Shown one piece after another: positions 32,498 to 40,478 of a DNA stretch of 64,000 bases (within the stretch, counting starts at the first letter, position 1; every line of letters starts with the position of its first letter). The stretch covers positions 19,209 through 83,208 of the forward strand of contig NZ_JBHYDW010000004.1 of the NCBI RefSeq assembly GCF_051860475.1, read 5' to 3'. A program made the translations under genes and the position numbers. The notes below the pieces were generated by a model. The model saw only the letters and a list, made by a program, of their open reading frames with translations. It did not search any database and was not told where the DNA came from. The stretch is from Elioraea sp051860475. Its GTDB lineage: Bacteria; Pseudomonadota; Alphaproteobacteria; Acetobacterales; Acetobacteraceae.

Positions 32498-33498
32498 GCC
32501 GCGCCCGCCCGCAGCAGGTCATGCACGTGCAGGATGCCGATCGGGCGGCCGTCCTCGACCACGAACAGCGCGGTGATGCGCCGCTCGTTCATCTCGCGCA
32601 GCGCCTCGGCGGCCAGCGCCTCGGGACCGATGGTGCGCGGGCTGCGCGTCATCACCTCGGCCGCGCGCCGTTCGAGCAGCCGGGGCTCCATGTGCAGGCG
32701 CAGGTCGCCGTCGGTGATGATGCCGGCGAGCCGTCCTGCCGCGTCCGTCAGCCCGAGGCAGCCGAAGCGCCGCGCGGTCATGGTCACCAGCGCCTCGTCC
32801 ATCCGCGTGGTTTCGGGCGCGAGCGGCACCTCCGCCCCGGTGTGCATCAGCTCGCGCACCCGGGCGAGCCGCTGGCCGAGCGTCCCGCCCGGGTGGAACA
32901 GGCGGAAATCGCTCGCCGAGAACCCCTTGCGCGCGAGCAGCGCGACCGCGATCGCGTCCCCCAGCGCCAGCATCAGCGTGGTCGAGGTGGTCGGCGCGAG
33001 CCCCATCGGACAGGCCTCGGGCGCGTCGGGCAGCACCAGCGCGACATCGGCGTGGCGGGCGAGCGTGCTGCCGCCCCGCGACGTCACCGCGACCAGCGGG
33101 ATCGCGAAGCGCCGCGCATAGGCCAGGATGTCGGAGAGTTCCGGGGTCTCGCCGGAGTTGGAAAGCGCGAGGATCGCGTCCGCCGCGGTGATCATGCCGA
33201 GATCGCCGTGGCTCGCCTCGGCCGGGTGGACGAACAGCGCCGGCGCGCCGGTGGAGGCGAGCGTGGCCGCGATCTTGCGCCCGACATGGCCGGACTTGCC
33301 CATCCCGGTGACCACGATCCGGCCCGTCACCGCGGCGAGCAGGTCGAGCGCGCGGCCGAACGCCCCGTCCAGCCCGGCCGCGAGCGCCGCCAGCCCCGCG
33401 GCCTCGGTTTCGAGCACCCGGCGGGCTTCGGCGATGTCGGCGTCGTGGGCGGGCGCCTGGTCGGCCCGGACGGTCAGCACGGCGGAGCGGTTCATCAT
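32494..33498 (-). CDS. kdsD: Arabinose-5-phosphate isomerase KdsD
   Basis: 334 residues. An N-terminal SIS sugar-isomerase domain (GRIVVTGMGKSGHVGRKIAATLASTGAPALFVHPAEASHGDLGMI, then LSNSGETPEL) is followed by two CBS domains. It converts ribulose-5-phosphate to arabinose-5-phosphate, the first step of Kdo synthesis for LPS. It is the first gene of the kdsD-lptC-lptA-lptB run. An upstream 445-nt spacer is rich in short repeats. Confidence 0.94.
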   Translation of the reverse strand: MMNRSAVLTVRADQAPAHDADIAEARRVLETEAAGLAALAAGLDGAFGRALDLLAAVTGRIVVTGMGKSGHVGRKIAATLASTGAPALFVHPAEASHGDLGMITAADAILALSNSGETPELSDILAYARRFAIPLVAVTSRGGSTLARHADVALVLPDAPEACPMGLAPTTSTTLMLALGDAIAVALLARKGFSASDFRLFHPGGTLGQRLARVRELMHTGAEVPLAPETTRMDEALVTMTARRFGCLGLTDAAGRLAGIITDGDLRLHMEPRLLERRAAEVMTRSPRTIGPEALAAEALREMNERRITALFVVEDGRPIGILHVHDLLRAGAA

Positions 33499-33901
33499 GG
33501 TCCCCGGCCATGGTGTAGGCCCTCGGGGCGCGCCGGGTCAACGAACCGACGCGCGTGGCACGCAAGACCTGTGCCAAGCCACGCGATCGTGTCTGCCGTG
33601 CTGTGCCACTTTACGACTTTACGACTTTATCACTTTACGCGGCCCGCGCGGCGCCTGGGGCAGCGGGGCAGCGGCGGGGCGAGGCGCAGCCTACCGCGCG
33701 CCTGCGCCAGAACGGGACGTGGCCCGCCCCGCTCACCGGTCCGTCAAGGCGTGCAGCCGTTCCATCCCGTCCAGGATCGCCGCCGCGACCGCCGCCGCGA
33801 CCGCCGCGCCCGGGCCCGGGTCAGGGTGAGGGCGGTCCCGACGCCCCTTGCCCCGACGCCCCTTGCCCCGACGCGGCGCGCCCCGCGATGCTCCGACTGC
33901 T
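33499..33901. repeat. Intergenic spacer with short tandem repeats
   Basis: No gene is seen. The spacer holds four tandem 8-mers ACTTTACG, the third altered (33608-33639). A 12-mer CGCCGCCGCGAC is repeated twice near 33779, and a 15-mer ACGCCCCTTGCCCCG is repeated twice at 33841-33870. These look like simple-repeat expansions. It should also contain the kdsD promoter near its left end. Confidence 0.6.
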
Positions 33902-33939
33902 CCCTCTCCCGCGTGCGGGAGAGGGCCGGGGTGAGGGTC
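33902..33939 (-). repeat. REP-like palindromic repeat, left copy
   Basis: An 11-bp perfect stem, CCCTCTCCCGC with GCGGGAGAGGG over a GT loop, is followed by a CCGGGGTGAGGGTC tail. The same 38-nt unit, inverted, is at 36165-36202. It ends 4 bases before the methyltransferase start codon. Confidence 0.75.
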
Positions 33940-33943
33940 ATCG

Positions 33944-35569
33944 ATGGCGAATGCGCTCTATTACGGCGACAACCTCGGCGTGCTGCGCGAGCACATCCGC
34001 GACGAGAGCATCGACCTGATCTATCTCGATCCGCCGTTCAACTCGAACGCCACCTACAACGTATTGTTCCGCGCCCCGGGCGGGAAGGGCAGCGAGGCGC
34101 AGATCGAGGCGTTCGAGGACACCTGGCACTGGGGCGACGCGGCGTCGCTGGCCTTCGACGAGGTGATCCGCGGCACGCATACCGACGCGGCGACGATGCT
34201 GCGGGCGATGCGGTCATTCCTCGGCGAGAACGACATGATGGCGTATCTGGCCATGATGGCGGTGCGCCTGATCGAGCTGCACCGCGTGCTGAAGCCCACC
34301 GGCAGCCTGTATCTGCACTGCGACCCGACCGCGAGCCACTACCTCAAGGTGCTGCTGGATGCGGTGTTCGGGGTGTATCACTTTCAAAATGAGATCGTCT
34401 GGAAACGGACAAGCGCGCACAGTAGCGCGAAGCGATGGGGGCCGGTACATGATAATCTTCTCTTTTTTACAAAGAGCGAGCACTTTAAGTGGAAGCAACA
34501 GTACGGTGATTACGATCAGAAATATATAAACGCCTTCTATACACATAAGGACAGTAAAGGGCGCCTGTGGAGGCGCTCAGATTTGACGGGCGCCGGAGTC
34601 CGGCATGGCGAGACCGGACAGGTATGGCGAGGCATAGACGTTACGGCAAAGGGACGTCACTGGGCTTACCCGCCGTCTGTGCTTGACGAGATGGACAAGG
34701 AAGGCCGCATTCATTGGCCCGAAAAGGACGGCGGAATGCCGATGCTCAGGCGATATCTCGACGAGCAGAAGGGGCAGCCGATCCAAGATGTCGTCACCGA
34801 CATTCCGCCCATGCACAATCTCGCTGAAGAACGCCTCGGCTACCCCACCCAGAAACCCCTCGCCCTGCTCGAACGCATCATCGCCGCGTCCTCCAACCCC
34901 GGCGACACCGTGCTCGACCCGTTCTGCGGCTGCGGCACCGCCGTCCACGCCGCCCACAAGCTCGGCCGCCACTGGATCGGCATCGACGTCACCCACCTCG
35001 CCATCTCGCTGATCGAACGCCGCCTGAAGGACGCCTTCCCCGACATCGCCTTCGAGGTGCACGGCACGCCCAAGGACATCGACGGCGCGCGCGACCTCGC
35101 CGCCCGCGACAAGCACCAGTTCCAGTGGTGGGCCGTCTCCCTCGTCGATGCCGTTCCCCAGGGCGGCAAGAAGAAGGGCGCCGATCGCGGCATCGACGGC
35201 GTCCGCTTCATCCAGGTCGGACCCAAGGCGGGCGAGGTCGAACGCGTGATCGTCAGCGTGAAGGGCGGCGAGCATGTCGGCGTGAAGGACATCCGCGACC
35301 TGCGCGGCACGGTGGAGCGCGAGACCGCCGTCGCCGGGCTGTTCCTGACGCTCGCCGATCCCACCCGCGACATGAAGCGCGAGGCGGCGTCCGCCGGCAG
35401 GGTGGACATCCCCTTCGCGCACGGCCCCGTCCCGAAGATCCAGATCTTCACCATCGCCGAACTGCTCGCCGGCATGCGGCCCGACCTGCCCGGCCTCGGC
35501 CGGCACGAAGGCTTCAAGCGTGCCCCGCGCGAGAAGCGCAGCGGCGAGCAGGGAAGCCTGGAGGTGTGA
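33944..35569 (+). CDS. Site-specific DNA methyltransferase with Mrr-like C-terminal nuclease domain
   Basis: 541 residues. DPPF at 29-32 precedes the SAM motif DPFCGCGT (325-332), the beta-class order of N6-adenine/N4-cytosine methyltransferases. Residues of about 145-300, between these blocks, correspond to the target-recognition domain and are coded by clearly lower-GC DNA. The C-terminal 130 residues (GADRGIDGVRF, Asp418; VIVSVKGGEHVG, Lys440; then DIRDLRGTVERETAVAGLFLTLADPT) match the Mrr-like endonuclease-fold domain often fused to such enzymes. Ser438 replaces the usual Glu/Gln before the Lys, so cleavage is uncertain. The gene overlaps the next by 4 nt. Confidence 0.88.
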   Translation: MANALYYGDNLGVLREHIRDESIDLIYLDPPFNSNATYNVLFRAPGGKGSEAQIEAFEDTWHWGDAASLAFDEVIRGTHTDAATMLRAMRSFLGENDMMAYLAMMAVRLIELHRVLKPTGSLYLHCDPTASHYLKVLLDAVFGVYHFQNEIVWKRTSAHSSAKRWGPVHDNLLFFTKSEHFKWKQQYGDYDQKYINAFYTHKDSKGRLWRRSDLTGAGVRHGETGQVWRGIDVTAKGRHWAYPPSVLDEMDKEGRIHWPEKDGGMPMLRRYLDEQKGQPIQDVVTDIPPMHNLAEERLGYPTQKPLALLERIIAASSNPGDTVLDPFCGCGTAVHAAHKLGRHWIGIDVTHLAISLIERRLKDAFPDIAFEVHGTPKDIDGARDLAARDKHQFQWWAVSLVDAVPQGGKKKGADRGIDGVRFIQVGPKAGEVERVIVSVKGGEHVGVKDIRDLRGTVERETAVAGLFLTLADPTRDMKREAASAGRVDIPFAHGPVPKIQIFTIAELLAGMRPDLPGLGRHEGFKRAPREKRSGEQGSLEV

Positions 35570-36057
35570 CGCCCGGGGTGTCCGATTTCCCCGGTGACGA
35601 CGCCGAGGATGTCAAGGCCGTCCAGGCCGAGCACTTCCGCGCCGCCGTGCGGGCGATGGTGAACGCTGCATGCGATGCGTACACGAACGCGCTGGCGCTC
35701 GTCGGCCTCCGAACGGAACTCGGCGACCGGATCGAGGCCGGGTTGCGCTATCAAGCGCATCTGTTCTGGGGTCCCGTCCGCTGGATTGCGACCGCATTCC
35801 GACGCGACGTCTGGCAAGGCGCCCAAGGCGATCTGTTCATCGACACGGCCATCAGGCCGCCTCGTCCGCGTCAGCAGATCATCGAGGGCGCATGGTGGGA
35901 CTTCTTCCATGACACGATGCAACGGATCATCAAGCACGACGTTACGCTAACGCGACTGGTCATCCGAGTTGCGGCTGAGCAGAACGAAACCGAGGCAGCG
36001 AAGCTCGCAAATCTGCTCGCTGATGACGTCGCGTTTCGGTTTCGGTCCGGCGGATGA
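35566..36057 (+). CDS. Hypothetical protein translationally coupled to the methyltransferase
   Basis: 163 residues from GTG 35566, overlapping the methyltransferase stop (GTGA). It is acidic at the N-terminus and mostly helical, with a Trp-rich middle (LFWGPVRWIATAFRRDVWQG, EGAWWDFFHDTMQRIIKHD). No signal peptide, membrane segment or nuclease motif is seen, and I do not recognise a family. The coupling suggests a role with the methyltransferase, for example as a restriction or specificity partner, but this is inference. Confidence 0.6.
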   Translation: MTPGVSDFPGDDAEDVKAVQAEHFRAAVRAMVNAACDAYTNALALVGLRTELGDRIEAGLRYQAHLFWGPVRWIATAFRRDVWQGAQGDLFIDTAIRPPRPRQQIIEGAWWDFFHDTMQRIIKHDVTLTRLVIRVAAEQNETEAAKLANLLADDVAFRFRSGG

Positions 36058-36164
36058 GGCCGTTCGCACGTCGGGACGCGGGGCCGGCTTGCGGGTTGGC
36101 GCAGAGCGCGCCCTGCTGGAGCTCCGTGCCGACATCGAACGACTTGACGCGCTGACGGATCGCC

Positions 36165-36202
36165 GACCCTCACCCTGTCCCTCTCCCGCAAGCGGGCGAG
36201 GG
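36165..36202 (+). repeat. REP-like palindromic repeat, right copy
   Basis: Inverted copy of the repeat at 33902: a GACCCTCACCC head, then a CCCTCTCCCGC-AA-GCGGGCGAGGG hairpin with one stem mismatch. It differs from the left copy at a few positions only. Together the two copies bracket the methyltransferase and its coupled gene. Confidence 0.7.
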
Positions 36203-36302
36203 AACCCTCCGCAATCGAGAGCAAGGCGCAGTCAGCGTCCTTCTTGCTGGCCTTCGGCCATCCAAGGCAGAAACCCCTTGGGGGACGCGACTGTCCTGAT
36301 GG

Positions 36303-36413
36303 TCAAGCGGTATGCCACGGGCGTCGATCCCTGAGGACGGCGTTGAGGATGGCGAGGAGTTTGCGGGCCACCGCGATGAGGGCGAGCATCCTGGGCTTTC
36401 CGGCGTCGAGGAG
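36303..36413 (-). pseudogene. IS110/IS1111-type transposase C-terminal fragment
   Basis: Reads AGKPRMLALIAVARKLLAILNAVLRDRRPW and then a stop. This is the typical end of Transposase_20 (IS110/IS1111) proteins. The rest of the gene is missing upstream, where a piece of another transposase is joined in the same frame. It is a remnant, not a working element. Confidence 0.6.
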
Positions 36414-36474
36414 GGAGTCGCCGGCGGAGGTCTCGGCGATGCTGCGGCTGAAGCCGCTGGGGTGGCCGGTCGCC

Positions 36475-36693
36475 ACGTGTGCCGTGTGGCCATGCACGGG
36501 CTTGCGCCGCCGACGTATCGCCCAGCGGTTCGACGCGTGCGTCGCATCCACCAGCGTGCCCGTCCGCACCGTCACGCCCTTCGCCTCCAACTGCCGCGTC
36601 ACGGCATCGAACAGCACGCGATCCAGCCCGCGGCGCACCAGCTCGCGCCGGACGCGCACGAACGCGCCGCGCTGGGGCGCGCAGAAGGCGCAC
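36475..36693 (-). pseudogene. IS5-type transposase internal fragment
   Basis: Reads FVRVRRELVRRGLD, AVTRQLEAKGVTVRTGTLVDAT and RRRRKPVHGHTAHVAT, segments of IS5-family transposases. The section between TGTLVDAT and RRRKPVHG is shortened, so an internal deletion has occurred. No terminal inverted repeats were recognised. It abuts an IS110-type fragment, indicating successive insertions and decay. Confidence 0.6.
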
Positions 36694-36735
36694 GAGAGGG
36701 CATCGGCACGGTCGGAAACGCCGGCCGCCTCAAGA

Positions 36736-37416
36736 TCATGCGGCCCTGGTACTGCGCCAGCGAGGCTCGATCGGGCTCGCCACCTGCATGACAGGCGACG
36801 AGAGAGCGCCGCCGACGGCGACGACGGCCAGGACCGACCCGACGTGCCAGAACAGGACCATGACCGCGGCATCCAGGTAGTGCACGAGCGACAGTCCGAC
36901 GGATGCCAACATCGCAACCGACGTGATCGCGGCAACGCCCGTCGCGAGCGGACGCGTCCGCCCTGCATGCCGGAGCATGAACAGCATGGCTGCACCCGTC
37001 GGCACGGAGAACGCCAGGATGAAACCCAGGCAGCTCCACGACGTGCCAAGTGCCAAGCCGTCAGGCCCGAAGCGCAGGAAGTCACTCACGCATCCCCACC
37101 CGAGGCTCGCGACCCACATCGCGAATCCCGGCAGAGGCAAGAGCGCCCATCGCTCCGAGCGATCGGGCAGCGACAGGTGAAAGGCCGCAATCGCCGCCAG
37201 CACTGCGGTCGCCACCGCTGCCGCCAGTTGCGCAACCTCCCACGCGTGCGACAGCCGCTCGGCAAGGTCAACGCGCAGCCCGATCATTGCGACGACCAGG
37301 GCGATCATGGCGCTCGCGCTCGCGAGCCACAGTGCCGCCCGCAGCATCGGCGGGCGAAGCCGGCGGACCGGCCGCATGTCGCGAACCATTGAGGACACAA
37401 GCTCGTCTGTTCGCAT
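36736..37416 (-). CDS. nrsF: NrsF-type (DUF1109) membrane anti-sigma factor
   Basis: 226 residues from ATG 37416, with a GGGGCGAG ribosome site. It starts MRTDELVSSMVRDMRPVRRLRPPMLRA, the DUF1109 pattern, then has six hydrophobic helices. In Caulobacter NrsF holds sigma-F at the inner membrane until heavy-metal or oxidant stress. It is encoded 13 nt after the sigma gene, the conserved order. Cysteines in the loops (GWGCVSDFLRF, SWSCLGF) fit the two conserved cysteines needed for signal sensing. Confidence 0.87.
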   Translation of the reverse strand: MRTDELVSSMVRDMRPVRRLRPPMLRAALWLASASAMIALVVAMIGLRVDLAERLSHAWEVAQLAAAVATAVLAAIAAFHLSLPDRSERWALLPLPGFAMWVASLGWGCVSDFLRFGPDGLALGTSWSCLGFILAFSVPTGAAMLFMLRHAGRTRPLATGVAAITSVAMLASVGLSLVHYLDAAVMVLFWHVGSVLAVVAVGGALSSPVMQVASPIEPRWRSTRAA

Positions 37417-37429
37417 CGGCCTCGCCCCT

Positions 37430-37993
37430 TCAGTCCCCAACAATGCGCTTCCTGAGCGCGATGATCGCCCTGTGCGTTGCCACCTTCAGTGCCGAGGCCG
37501 ACTGCCCCGTACGGGCTGAGGCCTCGGCCACGCTCAGCTCCCGCAGCTTCAAGAGCTCGATGGCCTCGCGCTGCTTCGGTGAGAGCTCCGACACAGCCGC
37601 CCGCACATCCCGGGCCTGAAGCCGGCCTTCTCCTTCATTCGTCGCTGCACCCACCAAGGTTTCGTGATGCAGGTCGGTCAGTTCCTCCTCGCGGCTTCCC
37701 CGGCGCGCGACCTGACGCACACGGTCGAGCGCGCGTCGGTCGGCGATCGCGGACAGCCACGGACGCAGTGGCCGGCTCGGATCGAAGGTGTGGCGGATCT
37801 GGTGGATGGTGAGCAGCGTGTCCTGGACGGCGTCCTCGACATCGCTGTCGTTCCGGAGCCGCCTCCGGGCGACCGTCCGCAGCAATGGAAGGATCTCCCG
37901 CAACAAACGGTCATAGGCGCGCCTGTCGCCCCCCTGGGCCGCCGCCATCAGGGAGCTCCATGCGTCGTCGCGCTGCTCCGGTGTCACTGCCAT
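37430..37993 (-). CDS. sigF: ECF RNA polymerase sigma factor, SigF type
   Basis: 187 residues. Region 2 is AYDRLLREILPLLRTVARRRLRNDSDVEDAVQDTLLTIHQIRHTFDPSRPLRPWLSAIADRRALDR. Region 4 is AVSELSPKQREAIELLKLRELSVAEASARTGQSASALKVATHRAI. The pairing with a DUF1109 gene places it with Caulobacter SigF, which directs transcription of bufferin genes from GTAACC-N16-CGAA promoters. A DUF2282/DUF692/DUF2063 operon lies 9 kb away. It is divergent from the fasciclin gene. Confidence 0.88.
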   Translation of the reverse strand: MAVTPEQRDDAWSSLMAAAQGGDRRAYDRLLREILPLLRTVARRRLRNDSDVEDAVQDTLLTIHQIRHTFDPSRPLRPWLSAIADRRALDRVRQVARRGSREEELTDLHHETLVGAATNEGEGRLQARDVRAAVSELSPKQREAIELLKLRELSVAEASARTGQSASALKVATHRAIIALRKRIVGD

Positions 37994-38104
37994 CGTCCGG
38001 CCCGCCGATTTCCGCGACTTTATGGGGCCGGCGCGTCGTCGGTCGAGAGGCCAGTCGATCGCTGGCCGGGTCGGCGGTGTCCTGCCCGGATACCGGGAGC
38101 TCAC

Positions 38105-38128
38105 GGAACGGTGAAGGAGTGATCCGAA
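38105..38128 (+). promoter_or_regulatory. Possible ECF promoter of the fasciclin gene
   Basis: GGAAC (38105-38109) and CGAA (38125-38128) are 15 nt apart, 75 nt ahead of the fasciclin ATG. GGAAC is a common ECF -35 core and CGAA the SigF-type -10. The spacing is slightly short. Confidence 0.3.
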
Positions 38129-38203
38129 ACACCCGTCACCTGCGTCGTGACCCCTTGGTGTGCGATCGGAGCTCGATCCGACCACAGTCAAGGAGACACG
38201 ATC

Positions 38204-38734
38204 ATGGTGACTCGACGGACCATGGGGCTGATGGCGCCCGCGGTCGCGCTGGCAGCGACCGGCGTTGCGCTGACGCGGCCGGCCCAGGCGGCGCGGCCAA
38301 CAAACCTGCTCGAAGTGCTCAAGATATCGGGGGACCTGCGCAAGTTCGCCGAGCTGGTGAAGTTGGCCGGCCTCGAGCAGGAGCTGACCAAGCCGGGGCG
38401 CTTCGGCCTGTTCGCGCCGCACGATCCCTACTTCAACAGCCTGAATGCGCCGACGATGCAGGCCCTCACGTCCGACCGCGAGCGCTTGCAGAAGGTGATC
38501 AAGGACCACATCACGACGGACGCGATCACCGTGCTGCCGGGCGGCGGAGGTGGCAGCGAGGTCGCGGCGCAGACCACCATGCTGACGACGCTCACCGGCC
38601 GGACGGTGGTGGTGTGGAACGGTGGCGGCGGCCTGCCGCGCATCGAAGGGCGCGTGATCTGGGTCGCCAATCTCTCCGTCAGCAACGGTGTGGCACACTG
38701 CATCGACGGCCTGATCGGCGGCTGGGTCGCCTAG
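38204..38734 (+). CDS. Secreted fasciclin (FAS1) domain protein
   Basis: 176 residues. The N-terminus MVTRRTMGLMAPAVALAATGVALTRPAQA is a signal peptide. The rest is one FAS1 domain with the conserved blocks GRFGLFAPHDPYFN and VIKDHITTDAI, and the final region RIEGRVIWVANLSVSNGVAHCIDGLI. FAS1 proteins act in adhesion or, in bacteria, are often ECF-controlled envelope stress proteins. AAGGAGA precedes the ATG. It is divergent from sigF and may be one of its targets. A terminator follows. Confidence 0.88.
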   Translation: MVTRRTMGLMAPAVALAATGVALTRPAQAARPTNLLEVLKISGDLRKFAELVKLAGLEQELTKPGRFGLFAPHDPYFNSLNAPTMQALTSDRERLQKVIKDHITTDAITVLPGGGGGSEVAAQTTMLTTLTGRTVVVWNGGGGLPRIEGRVIWVANLSVSNGVAHCIDGLIGGWVA

Positions 38735-38765
38735 CTGCCGCTGCCCAGGCGGGCAGACTGTTCCT

Positions 38766-38793
38766 GGACCCCGGCTCAGGCCGGGGTCCTTTT
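38766..38793 (+). terminator. Rho-independent terminator of the fasciclin gene
   Basis: GGACCCCGG and CCGGGGTCC form a 9-bp stem over CTCAGG, followed by TTTT. It lies 32 bases after the stop. Confidence 0.8.
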
Positions 38794-38977
38794 CGTATCC
38801 GAACCAGGCTGGTGGCACGTCTGGTGGGGCGGACACGGCCAGAGCCTCCGCCGCGTGCACGCCGGCTTGCGGCGCGCCGACGCCACCTGTCCCGCCGCGG
38901 GCACGCTCATGCCCGCGCATGGCGGCCTCGGACGGGGTGTCCACGGTCCTGGGCTCCACCACTGCCGAACCACCCGC

Positions 38978-40267
38978 TCACCCGGCAGCGACGGCCGACG
39001 CCCGGTCAGCGGCGACCCCACTCGTCTGCCGGGGGATGAACGGCGCACCCATCCCCATCCGTCGCAGCAGGTCGCGCTGCACATGGCTACCGCCGAGCTG
39101 GCGCAACCGGTCGTGCACCGGGAACAGGATGTCCCGGACCTGCTCGGTCGGGCCACCGAGGCCGGCGGCCGCGACCGCGCCTGCTGCGGTGACTCCGACC
39201 CGGGCGTGCACGAGCGCCTGGGAGTCGGTCTTGCGCAGGATCCGCTGGCGGATCGACGCCAGCATGTCCTGCACGGCGTCCGTCCTTCCCGCCGCTGCCA
39301 GACACAGCACGTAATGCAGATCAGCAAAGGCCCAGGCGTGATCGCCGATCCGGCTCTGCGCGAGATCGGCCAGTTCCTCCCAGCGGCTGGTGCCGACCGG
39401 CACGCCCCGTTCCTGCAGCCGCCAGAGAAGCGAGGCCGCATTCATGACATCGCGCACCTCCTGGGACGGGAGGTCCCACACCCGCGAGTCGTACAGCGCA
39501 AGCGCCTCGTCGGTCTCATGCAGGCGCAGATGGAACAGCGCCCGGTGCCAGAACAGATGGCGGCGGAAGCAGCCCACACTCGCCAGTCGGGGCTCGACGG
39601 CGCCAAGCCAGGCGAGGCCCTCCTCGGCATCGCCCCGCTCCTCCATGACATGGGCAACGGCGTGCGCACCCCAGGCATCCGCCGGTTCGATCTCGACCGC
39701 ACCGCGGCCGACATGCTCGGCGGCGGCGAGGTCGCCGGTCTCTTCGAGTGCGAAGGCATAGCAGCCGAGGACGAAGCCGCGCCCCGGCACGCCCGGTCCC
39801 CAGGCGGGCAGCGCGGCGTCCAGGGTCACGCGCATGCCGGGCGCATCGCCCAGCATGAAGCGGATCGCGTGCGAGAGGCGCAGCACCAGCAGATCGAGCG
39901 GCTGGCTCGGCAGCAAGGCATCCAGGATCGCGGCCGCCTCCCACATGTCGCCGTGTTCCTGCCAGGCGGCCAGCGCGTCGATCAGCATCCGCTCGCGGCG
40001 GGTGCCGCCGCGCTCGGCGATCCCCCGGCGCGCCGCGGCCAGATCGCCCGCCGCCGCTTCGGCGAGCGGCCGCCGCGCCGCGAGCAGCTTCGTGAAGCCG
40101 AGGAAACAGTGCCCGGCCACCAGCGACGGATCGGCCAGCAACGTGCGCGACAGCAGCGATCCGACATCGGCCCGCTGGGCCAGGAACGCGATCACGGCCG
40201 CGTCGAGGTGGCGGGCTGCCGCCCTGCTCTCGGTGGTGATCGCGATTCCACGGGGATCCCGCTGCAT
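38978..40267 (-). CDS. Tetratricopeptide-repeat protein (TTC38-like)
   Basis: 429 residues, all helical, without a signal peptide. Repeating units such as LGCYAFALEETGDLAAAEHVGRGAVEIEPADAWGAHAVAHVMEERGDAEEGLAWL and HRALFHLRLHETDEALALYD are TPR-like, and the whole resembles the TTC38 family. Such proteins are scaffolds; no catalytic site is seen. It is divergent from the GH15 gene, and both have GTAAC elements in the shared 211-nt spacer. Confidence 0.8.
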   Translation of the reverse strand: MQRDPRGIAITTESRAAARHLDAAVIAFLAQRADVGSLLSRTLLADPSLVAGHCFLGFTKLLAARRPLAEAAAGDLAAARRGIAERGGTRRERMLIDALAAWQEHGDMWEAAAILDALLPSQPLDLLVLRLSHAIRFMLGDAPGMRVTLDAALPAWGPGVPGRGFVLGCYAFALEETGDLAAAEHVGRGAVEIEPADAWGAHAVAHVMEERGDAEEGLAWLGAVEPRLASVGCFRRHLFWHRALFHLRLHETDEALALYDSRVWDLPSQEVRDVMNAASLLWRLQERGVPVGTSRWEELADLAQSRIGDHAWAFADLHYVLCLAAAGRTDAVQDMLASIRQRILRKTDSQALVHARVGVTAAGAVAAAGLGGPTEQVRDILFPVHDRLRQLGGSHVQRDLLRRMGMGAPFIPRQTSGVAADRASAVAAG

Positions 40268-40330
40268 GAACGCCTCCGCTCGAACCTGCCCTGCCGCGCG
40301 TGGTCCTGGTCTCGCGGCGGTCGTCCTAGT

Positions 40331-40356
40331 GTCTGGCGTGTCACGCGTGGCGTTAC
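40331..40356 (-). promoter_or_regulatory. GTAACG-N16-AGAC element upstream of the TPR gene
   Basis: On the minus strand GTAACG (40356-40351) is followed after 16 nt by AGAC, 64 nt ahead of the TPR start. The first 13 bases, GTAACGCCACGCG, also occur upstream of the YHS gene at 46086. The -35 fits a SigF-like site; the -10 differs from CGAA. Confidence 0.3.
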
Positions 40357-40387
40357 GCGGGCGCAGAGGTCGTGGCGCGGTGAGACG

Positions 40388-40414
40388 GTAACGCCCCCGG
40401 CCCGGATCGGCGAA
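40388..40414 (+). promoter_or_regulatory. GTAACG-N17-CGAA promoter candidate of the GH15 gene
   Basis: GTAACG (40388-40393) and CGAA (40411-40414) match the SigF consensus with one extra spacer base. The GH15 start is 65 nt downstream. Confidence 0.4.
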
Positions 40415-40478
40415 GGCACAGGCAGAGCCGGTCTGGCGTGGGCCGGAGTGCGTGACGGGATCGGGCAGGGAGGACAGT

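Noticed and set aside
33608..33639. CRISPR-like array
   Set aside because: The units are 8-bp direct tandem copies with no spacers; no cas genes are present.
36165..36202. att site of an integrated element
   Set aside because: The paired repeats are inverted palindromes of REP type, and there is no integrase or tRNA target.
40331..40356. GTAACG with AGAC or GACA as equal-quality SigF promoters (also 43679, 46086, 54275)
   Set aside because: The -35 half recurs but the -10 does not match CGAA, so they are kept only as low-confidence elements.
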